Source: an uncultured Collinsella sp. (lineage in GTDB: Bacteria > Actinomycetota > Coriobacteriia > Coriobacteriales > Coriobacteriaceae). From it: a DNA stretch of 5,357 nucleotides. Positions 1-4,428 of this stretch are shown in pieces. Where the stretch lies: contig CABSZR010000111.1 in assembly GCA_902482185.1 (NCBI GenBank), positions 1 to 5,357 of the forward strand, given 5' to 3'. Under the pieces are notes generated by a model. That model was not told the DNA's origin. It saw only the letters and a list, made by a program, of their open reading frames with translations, and ran no database searches. Position numbers and translations under genes: made by a program. Position 1 is the first letter of the stretch; every line of letters begins with the position of its first letter.

Positions 1-264
1 GTTCCAGTTTTCGGTAGAAAACGCATAGGCAGAAAGCACGTCGACGCCCAGACGCACGCAGGCGGTAATAATCTCGCGAAGGGAGACGATACCCGCCTTG
101 TGGCCTTCGGTGCGTGCAAGACCGCGCGATGTGGCCCAACGACCGTTGCCGTCCATGATGCACGAGATATGGTGCGGAATGTTATTGAGGTCAAGGTCGG
201 AAAAACCGACGCCCACAGGGGCGTCGGCAAAGTACTCGACCAGTTTATGCTCGTCGTATTGCAC
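1..264 (-). CDS. uppS: Isoprenyl transferase (undecaprenyl diphosphate synthase), N-terminal part
   Basis: Only the first 88 codons are inside the window; the 3' part runs off the left edge (family length is about 240-260 residues). The enzyme is a cytosolic cis-prenyltransferase that condenses isopentenyl diphosphate onto farnesyl diphosphate to make the C55 carrier lipid precursor for cell-wall synthesis. Translating the minus strand by eye gives [14 protein letters not shown] at residues 31-44, the family's signature P-loop with the magnesium-binding Asp at residue 38. FSTENW follows at 82-87, another hallmark motif. The roughly 30 residues before the signature are a normal N-terminal extension. 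The start is GTG, placed one base after the frr stop, with GGAG (272-275) seven bases upstream inside the end of frr; no ATG gives a better start. The near-overlap implies co-transcription and probably translational coupling with frr. Assignment to the cis-prenyltransferase family is firm; C55 product specificity is inferred from context. Confidence 0.93.
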   Translation of the reverse strand, partial: MQYDEHKLVEYFADAPVGVGFSDLDLNNIPHHISCIMDGNGRWATSRGLARTEGHKAGIVSLREIITACVRLGVDVLSAYAFSTENWN

Positions 265-265
265 C

Positions 266-802
266 TTAGATCTCCATGACCTCGGCTTCTTTTTCCTTCA
301 GAAGCTCCTCGACCTTGGCGACATACTCATCGGTGTGCTTCTGGACCTTGGCCTGCTCGCGACGGACATCATCCTCGGTGAGCTCCTCATCGCGCTCGAG
401 CTTGTTGTTGAAGTCGCGACGGATGTTACGGATAGACACCTTGGCCTGCTCGGCATACTCGCGGCACTCCTTGACGAGCTCGCGACGACGCTCCTCAGTG
501 GGAGCCGGGAACGGCAGGCGCACAACGGTACCATCGGAGTTGGGGGTAATGCCCAGGTCAGAGGCACTGATAGCCTTGACGATGGCATTGATGAGCGCCT
601 TATCCCACGGCTCGATAAGCAGCATGTGGGCCTCGGGGGTCTTAACGGCGGCAACCTGCGTAACGGGCGTGGGAACACCGTAGTAGTCGACGGTGATGTC
701 GGATAGGATGTTGGCGTTAGCGCGGCCAGTGCGGACCTTGGAGAAGTTATGCTTGAGAGACTCGAGCGACTTGTCCATGTGGGCGGTGATGTTCTCTGCC
801 AT
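266..802 (-). CDS. frr: Ribosome recycling factor (RRF)
   Basis: A 178-residue protein that works with EF-G after termination to split the 70S ribosome from mRNA and deacylated tRNA. Family motifs appear in order: KVRTGRAN at 22-29, [12 protein letters not shown] at 40-51, [11 protein letters not shown] at 81-91, [10 protein letters not shown] at 102-111 and [10 protein letters not shown] at 121-130, then a charged helical tail. The first two lie around the hinge between the three-helix bundle (domain I) and the beta domain. At 178 residues it is about seven shorter than the E. coli protein (185); the difference is at the N-terminus, before the conserved MDKSLESL helix. The ATG start is well supported: AGGAGG (810-815) sits seven bases upstream within the last codons of pyrH, and only two bases separate the genes. 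uppS begins one base after its stop. Highly expressed housekeeping gene; no anomalies. Confidence 0.98.
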   Translation of the reverse strand: MAENITAHMDKSLESLKHNFSKVRTGRANANILSDITVDYYGVPTPVTQVAAVKTPEAHMLLIEPWDKALINAIVKAISASDLGITPNSDGTVVRLPFPAPTEERRRELVKECREYAEQAKVSIRNIRRDFNNKLERDEELTEDDVRREQAKVQKHTDEYVAKVEELLKEKEAEVMEI

Positions 803-804
803 GC

Positions 805-1527
805 TTAATCCTCCTGATAGACGAGCGTGCCGACGGGCTCACCCGAAAGCGCGCGCTTGACGGTGTCCTCGCCATCGATGTTGAGGACCAAAATCGGCAT
901 ACGGTTATCCTGGCACAGTGCCGTAGCCGTGGAATCCATAACCTGCAGACCGCGGACAAGAACCTCGTGGTAGGTAATCTTGTCAAAACGGACAGCATCG
1001 GCGCACTTGACGGGATCTTTGTCGTAGATGCCGTCAACCTTGGTGGCCTTAATCAGAATCTCGGCACCGATCTCGCAGGCACGAAGAGCCGCGGCGGTGT
1101 CGGTCGTAAAGTACGGATTGCCCGAACCGGCGGCAAAAATAACGACATTACCCTTGGAAAGGTGGTTGATGGCGCGACGGCGAATATAGGGCTCGCAGAT
1201 CTCGTTCATCTGGATAGCGCTCATCACGCGGCAGGGAACATCGTTGTGCTCGAAGGCATCCTGCAGGGCGAGCGCGTTCATAACGGTCGCGAGCATGCCC
1301 ATATAATCGGCCTGAGCACGCTCCATGCCACCGGCAGCGCCGGCCATGCCGCGGAAAATATTGCCGCCGCCGACAACGACGCCGACCTCATGGCCAACGG
1401 CTAGCAGCTCCTTGACCTGCTTGGCAAGATGGTCGGTAACCTTGGGGTCGATGCCATATTGGCCGTCGCCCATCAGTGCTTCGCCGGAAAGCTTAAGAAG
1501 CACGCGTTTATATCGGATGTCGGACAA
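805..1527 (-). CDS. pyrH: UMP kinase (uridylate kinase)
   Basis: A 240-residue enzyme, the usual length, that phosphorylates UMP to UDP with ATP in pyrimidine nucleotide synthesis. It belongs to the amino-acid-kinase fold, works as a cytosolic hexamer in bacteria, and is typically regulated by GTP and UTP. Visible motifs: KLSGEAL at 12-18 (phosphate-binding Lys), GGGNIFRG at 53-60, [16 protein letters not shown] at 74-89, the [16 protein letters not shown] stretch at 135-150 (UMP binding), [12 protein letters not shown] at 161-172 (nucleotide binding) and [13 protein letters not shown] at 196-208. The start codon is TTG, not ATG. It is supported by AGGAGG (1534-1539) six bases upstream and by the normal N-terminus that follows ([15 protein letters not shown]). 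No in-frame ATG lies before the KLSGEAL motif. It is separated from tsf by a 117-base spacer with a terminator, and leads the tightly packed pyrH-frr-uppS group. Confidence 0.97.
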   Translation of the reverse strand: MSDIRYKRVLLKLSGEALMGDGQYGIDPKVTDHLAKQVKELLAVGHEVGVVVGGGNIFRGMAGAAGGMERAQADYMGMLATVMNALALQDAFEHNDVPCRVMSAIQMNEICEPYIRRRAINHLSKGNVVIFAAGSGNPYFTTDTAAALRACEIGAEILIKATKVDGIYDKDPVKCADAVRFDKITYHEVLVRGLQVMDSTATALCQDNRMPILVLNIDGEDTVKRALSGEPVGTLVYQED

Positions 1528-1533
1528 AGCGAT

Positions 1534-1539
1534 CCTCCT
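1534..1539 (-). promoter_or_regulatory. Strong ribosome-binding site fixing the TTG start of pyrH
   Basis: On the minus strand AGGAGG is followed by six bases and then TTG. It is a full match to the anti-Shine-Dalgarno core, in an AT-rich patch (TCTAATTAAAGG just upstream), and it decides the non-ATG start of pyrH. Confidence 0.8.
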
Positions 1540-1567
1540 TTAATTAGACTCTCAATATGATATCAAA

Positions 1568-1583
1568 GGCTCTGATAAGAGCC
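1568..1583 (-). other. Short hairpin in the tsf-pyrH spacer
   Basis: GGCTCT and AGAGCC form a perfect six-base-pair stem with a four-base loop (TATC on the minus strand), followed by only TTTGATATC. It lies just after the tsf terminator and ahead of pyrH. It could be a weak second terminator, an mRNA-stabilising 5' end for pyrH, or chance. No convincing -35/-10 pair was found around it, though the next 30 bases are unusually AT-rich. Confidence 0.35.
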
Positions 1584-1586
1584 ATG

Positions 1587-1621
1587 AAAAAGCAGGCTGT
1601 GAGTAAAACCCACAGCCTGCT
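1587..1621 (-). terminator. Intrinsic terminator after tsf
   Basis: A perfect 11-base-pair stem: AGCAGGCTGTG (1591-1601, plus strand) against CACAGCCTGCT (1611-1621), with a nine-base loop. On the minus strand it is followed by a run of five T, the first contributed by the end of the stem. It starts 24 bases after the tsf stop. The plus-strand side has no T-run, so it acts only for leftward transcription. It should end or attenuate the rpsB-tsf transcript and lower the dose of pyrH-frr-uppS relative to rpsB-tsf. Confidence 0.9.
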
Positions 1622-1644
1622 CATTACCAGCTACAAGAGCTTAT

Positions 1645-2514
1645 TTACTCGCCACGGACCAGACGGTCAAAGGCAACGACGGTAATGGTGTCGCCGAGCT
1701 CCTTGGAGACCTGCTCAGCGTACTTCTTGATGGTGAGGGAGCTGTCCTTGATGAACTCCTGCTCGGTGAGCACGGACTGCTTGTAGAACTTCTCCAGACG
1801 GCCAACAGCCATCTTCTCCTGGATAGCCTCGGGCTTGCCGGACTCGGCAGCCTGGGCCATGTAGATCTGCTTCTCGTGCTCGACGGTCTCGGCCGGAACC
1901 TGATCGCGGGTAGCGCAGATCGGGGCGACGGCAGCAACCTGAAGGGCAACGTCGTGAGCGAAGGTCTTGAAGGACTCAGCCTGAGCGGTCTCGGCCTTCT
2001 CGAAGGCGAACTCGACGAGGACGCCGATCTTACCACCCATGTGGATGTAAGAAGCGAGCGCGCCGTTCTCGGCCTTGCGGGCAGCGAAGCGGGAGATCTT
2101 CATGTTCTCGCCCATGATGTGAATCATCTCGGTGAGCTCGGAGGAAACGGTCTCCTCGCCCATCGGCTTCTCGAGCAGAGCGTCGACGTCAGCAGGCTCG
2201 GTGGTAGCGACAACCTCAGCGACCTTGGAAGCAAAGCCGGTGAACTTGGCGTTGGAGCCAACGAAGTCGGTCTCGCAGGAGAGCTCGAGCAGAGCGCCGG
2301 TCTTGCCATCCTCGGAGACGAACGCGGCGACAGCGCCCTCGTTGGTCTCACGGCCAGCCTTCTTGGCAGCCTTGGCAAGGCCGTTCTTACGCAGAACGTC
2401 GACAGCGGCGTCCATGTCGCCGTCAGCCTCGACGAGAGCCTTCTTGCACTCCATCATCGGGGAGTCGGTCATCTCGCGGAGCTGCTTGACCATAGCGGCG
2501 GTAATCTGGGCCAT
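1645..2514 (-). CDS. tsf: Elongation factor Ts
   Basis: A 289-residue guanine-nucleotide exchange factor that regenerates EF-Tu-GTP from EF-Tu-GDP in the cytosol. The N-terminal UBA-like domain spans about residues 1-55, with MECKKALVEADGD at 21-33. The EF-Tu-contacting motif is ETDFV at 81-85. The core repeats include MGENMKISR at 134-142 and YIHMGGKIGVLVE at 156-168; HDVALQVAA at 187-195 is also conserved, and a C-terminal region follows. The start chosen is the ATG giving MAQITAAM: AAAGGA sits six bases upstream. An in-frame TTG five codons earlier would begin inside that ribosome-binding site and is unlikely. The full length fits a complete four-part EF-Ts rather than the short Thermus type. 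It follows rpsB by 45 bases and ends at a strong terminator, so rpsB and tsf are one translation operon. A local oddity is TDSP at 16-19, where many EF-Ts have TGAG. Confidence 0.98.
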   Translation of the reverse strand: MAQITAAMVKQLREMTDSPMMECKKALVEADGDMDAAVDVLRKNGLAKAAKKAGRETNEGAVAAFVSEDGKTGALLELSCETDFVGSNAKFTGFASKVAEVVATTEPADVDALLEKPMGEETVSSELTEMIHIMGENMKISRFAARKAENGALASYIHMGGKIGVLVEFAFEKAETAQAESFKTFAHDVALQVAAVAPICATRDQVPAETVEHEKQIYMAQAAESGKPEAIQEKMAVGRLEKFYKQSVLTEQEFIKDSSLTIKKYAEQVSKELGDTITVVAFDRLVRGE

Positions 2515-2559
2515 TGTGGTTCCTTTCAAAGAGATGAAAAAGAATTAACTAAGACTGAT

Positions 2560-3288
2560 TTACTCGGCCTTGGGCTCAGCGGCCATCTCGGCCTCGGAGA
2601 CCTGCTCCTTGCCGGAGCCAGCGAGGCAGGCGTCAGCCATGAGCTCGCACATAAGGGTGACAGCGGAGATAGCGTCATCGTTGCAGGGGATGCCGTACTC
2701 GACCTCGTCGGGATCGGAGTTGGTGTCGATCAGGGCGACGACGGGGATGTTCAGGCGCTGGGCCTCCTTGATGGCGTTCTCCTCGCGCTTGGTGTCGATG
2801 ACGAAGAGAGCCTGGGGCAGACCCTTCATGTCGCGGGCGCCACCGAGGTTGGTCTGGAGCTTGGTGAGCTCCTTGCCGAGAACAGCCTGCTCCTTCTTGG
2901 GCAGAACAGCCATGCGGCCGTCCTCGACCATGGCCTCGAGCTCCTCCATGCGGTTGATGCGGGAGCGGATGGTGACGAAGTTGGTCAGCATACCGCCGAG
3001 CCAACGCTGGTTGATGTAAGGCATGTTGGCGCGCTCAGCAGCGTTCTTGACGGCCTCCTGAGCCTGCTTCTTGGTGCCGACGAACAGCACGTTGCCACCC
3101 TTGGCGACGTTCTTGACGAAGGTGTAGGCCTGGTCGGCGTCGAGGATGGTCTGCTTGAGGTCAAGGATATAGATGCCGTTGCGCTCACCGAAGATGAACG
3201 GCTTCATCTTGGGGTTCCAGCGACGGGTCTGGTGACCGAAGTGGCAGCCGGCCTCGAGCAGGGTGCGGATATTAATCTTGGTAGCCAT
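2560..3288 (-). CDS. rpsB: 30S ribosomal protein S2
   Basis: A 242-residue small-subunit protein, which in well-studied bacteria joins the 30S particle late, near the platform and head junction, and contacts S1 in organisms that have it. Family landmarks: [13 protein letters not shown] at 16-28, [10 protein letters not shown] at 35-44, [10 protein letters not shown] at 71-80, [11 protein letters not shown] at 94-104, [10 protein letters not shown] at 157-166, [14 protein letters not shown] at 181-194 and NDDAI at 203-207. The tail after about 225 is acidic and low in complexity, as is common. The ATG start is supported by AGGAGG (3295-3300) six bases upstream. Codon choice is highly biased to G/C-ending codons, as expected for an abundant ribosomal protein. 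It is the first gene after the strong promoter at 3430-3458 and has a long structured leader. Small differences from common S2 sequences include Cys15 (often Val) and Cys202 in GIPCNDDA (often Gly). Confidence 0.99.
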   Translation of the reverse strand: MATKINIRTLLEAGCHFGHQTRRWNPKMKPFIFGERNGIYILDLKQTILDADQAYTFVKNVAKGGNVLFVGTKKQAQEAVKNAAERANMPYINQRWLGGMLTNFVTIRSRINRMEELEAMVEDGRMAVLPKKEQAVLGKELTKLQTNLGGARDMKGLPQALFVIDTKREENAIKEAQRLNIPVVALIDTNSDPDEVEYGIPCNDDAISAVTLMCELMADACLAGSGKEQVSEAEMAAEPKAE

Positions 3289-3423
3289 ATTAAACCTCCT
3301 GTGGTTTGCCTCCGCGCGGGGTCATCCTCCAAAACCAACCCGGACATGTGCTACCAAAGCCCGGGCACCACGGTATGAAGTAGCCGCGCGTGCGTGATAA
3401 AAACATGTTGCCGTGAAGCAACC
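3289..3423 (-). promoter_or_regulatory. Structured 5' leader of rpsB-tsf mRNA (candidate S2 autoregulatory leader)
   Basis: About 135 bases lie between the predicted transcription start (near 3423) and the rpsB ATG. On the minus strand I see a 5-bp hairpin right at the 5' end (3407-3422, GTTGC/GCAAC). A longer stem follows (3365-3393: GCAC plus CGCGG against CCGTG plus GTGC, with a one-base bulge and a ten-base loop). An abutting 7-bp stem (3339-3365, CCCGGGC/GTCCGGG, one G-U, 13-base loop) comes next. Near the start codon, AAACC (3303-3307) can pair either with GGTTT upstream (3332-3336) or with GGTTT downstream (3292-3296). The second option places the Shine-Dalgarno in a hairpin. Ribosomal protein S2 represses its own mRNA through its leader in E. 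coli; an equivalent role here is inference. Confidence 0.5.
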
Positions 3424-3429
3424 CGATGA

Positions 3430-3458
3430 ATGATAGCAGGAATGCTTCTTCCTGCCAA
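3430..3458 (-). promoter_or_regulatory. Housekeeping sigma promoter for rpsB-tsf
   Basis: On the minus strand TTGGCA (-35, 3453-3458) is followed by exactly 17 bases and then TATCAT (-10, 3430-3435). The spacer ends in TGC, giving an extended -10 (TGCTATCAT). It is the best promoter match in the window, lying between xerC and rpsB, and a start at a G near 3423-3424 is expected. Four of six bases match consensus at each hexamer, with optimal spacing. Confidence 0.75.
3436..3455. repeat. Perfect inverted repeat in the rpsB promoter spacer (possible operator)
   Basis: GCAGGAA and TTCCTGC are exact inverted copies separated by six bases (TGCTTC on the plus strand). The 20-base element starts directly next to the -10 hexamer and covers the last three bases of the -35. 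Binding of a dimeric protein there would affect RNA polymerase. It is not followed by a T-run in either direction, so it does not look like a terminator. A chance repeat is possible; the placement is what makes it notable. Confidence 0.4.
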
Positions 3459-3467
3459 CCCGCAATC

Positions 3468-3489
3468 AAAACCACACACCTCGGTGCGG
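3468..3489 (-). terminator. Possible weak terminator after xerC
   Basis: On the minus strand CCGCAC and GTGTGG form a six-base-pair stem (one G-U pair) with a six-base loop, followed immediately by TTTT. It begins 18 bases after the xerC stop and ends just upstream of the rpsB promoter, where a terminator for trmFO-xerC would be expected. The stem is short and the T-run brief, so read-through into rpsB is likely. A 10-base palindrome (GGGACGTCCC, 3493-3502) lies just before it. Confidence 0.35.
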
Positions 3490-3507
3490 CGCGGGACGTC
3501 CCAGCCA

Positions 3508-4428
3508 CTATTCGCCGCGGGGATGGGCTTGAGCCACGGCACGTTTGAGCCGATCGGGTGTGAGATGTGTGTAAATCTGCGTCGTGGACAGGCTCGCATG
3601 GCCCAGCAGCTCTTGAACCGAGCGCAGGTCCGCACCGCCCTCGAGCAAGTCGGTCGCAAAGGTATGGCGCATCGCATGCGGGGCGATGTCGGCCGGAATG
3701 CCGGCGAGCGTCGCCAGCGTATGGAACCGCCGCCTGAGCATGGCGGCACTCATGCGATTGCCGCGCACCGATATAAGCAGCGGATGCGGCCCGGTGGCGG
3801 GGTCACGGCGCTTTGCCTGAGCGAGCAACACCGGCCTCCCCTCCTCAATATAGAAACGAGTCACCTCGAGCGCACGACGATACAGGGGGACGATACGTTC
3901 TTTGCTCCCCTTGCCCCACAGGCGCAGCGTGCGCTCGGACCATGAGATGGATTCCACATTGAGCGCCGCAAGCTCTGAGATGCGGGCACCCGAGGCATAG
4001 AGCAACTCGAGCATCGCCGCATCGCGCAGTCCCGCGGGTGTTGAGGTATCGGGGGCTTTGAGGAGTGCCTCCACCTGTTGAGTCGTAAGGACGCCCGGCA
4101 GGTCGCGCGGCAGCTTGGGCGATGCGATCGCCGAGACCGCATCGCCCTCAACGATTCCCTCGGCAGCCATCCACCGATAGAGCGAGCGAATGGCAGACAG
4201 ATGCGCCGCAAGGGTCCGAGCCGCCACCTGGCCACGCGACAGCTCGGCCAAATAGGAACGAACGGTCCGTACGTCGGCGGCGCGAGCGTCGATGCCCTCG
4301 CGCTCGCACCAGGCAGCAAAGCGCTCCAGTCTCGAGCCATAGGCCGTCACCGTGTTGGGAGAAAGCCCCTCAACGCGTGCGATATAGGCGATAAAAGAGT
4401 CGACGGTGTCGTACAGGTCAAAGGCTAT
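3508..4428 (-). CDS. xerC: Tyrosine recombinase XerC, apparent AUA start
   Basis: A 306-residue site-specific recombinase (from the AUA) of the XerC/XerD group. Such enzymes cut and rejoin DNA at the dif site to resolve chromosome dimers at division. The N-terminal SAM-like core-binding domain is at about 9-105 (FIAYIARVEGLSPNTVTAYG at 12-31) and the catalytic domain at about 110-300. The full active-site set is present: Arg149 (SGARISEL), Lys173 (GKGSKER), His251 and Arg254 (HAMRHTFA), His277 (LLGHASLSTTQIY) and nucleophile Tyr286. The spacing closely follows E. coli XerD. The first ordinary start in frame, GTG at 4350, would cut into the conserved N-terminal helix and has no ribosome-binding site. 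ATA at 4426-4428 gives a normal-length protein, overlaps the trmFO stop (ATAG) and lies nine bases after GGAGG. Its place after trmFO matches the codV position in Bacillus. XerC rather than another tyrosine recombinase is inferred from this position, length and lack of mobile-element context. Confidence 0.9.
   Translation of the reverse strand: MAFDLYDTVDSFIAYIARVEGLSPNTVTAYGSRLERFAAWCEREGIDARAADVRTVRSYLAELSRGQVAARTLAAHLSAIRSLYRWMAAEGIVEGDAVSAIASPKLPRDLPGVLTTQQVEALLKAPDTSTPAGLRDAAMLELLYASGARISELAALNVESISWSERTLRLWGKGSKERIVPLYRRALEVTRFYIEEGRPVLLAQAKRRDPATGPHPLLISVRGNRMSAAMLRRRFHTLATLAGIPADIAPHAMRHTFATDLLEGGADLRSVQELLGHASLSTTQIYTHLTPDRLKRAVAQAHPRGE

Noticed and set aside
2527..2529. TTG as an earlier tsf start adding MKGTT
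   Set aside because: The added codons are the ribosome-binding site of the ATG at 2514, and family N-termini match MAQITAAM.
1876..3378. A 500-codon open frame on the plus strand, antisense to tsf and rpsB
   Set aside because: It lies opposite two certain, highly codon-biased genes. Its translation is a Leu/Gly/Asp/Glu/Val-rich low-complexity string with no recognisable domain, the usual shadow in GC-rich DNA. No credible ribosome-binding site or promoter was seen.
3399..3422. GTTGC/GCAAC hairpin followed by ATGTTTTT as a terminator in the rpsB leader
   Set aside because: The stem is only five base pairs, two bases separate it from the T-run, and it starts at the transcription start, where termination would give an RNA of about 20 bases. 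It is better treated as the 5' hairpin of the leader.
3493..3502. GGGACGTCCC palindrome just after xerC
   Set aside because: Ten-base palindromes are common in GC-rich DNA. As RNA it cannot form a useful hairpin because it has no loop, so no function is claimed.
4348..4350. GTG at this position as the xerC start (280-residue protein)
   Set aside because: It removes the conserved first helix of the core-binding domain, and the nearest purine-rich stretch (GAGGGG) is about 15 bases upstream.
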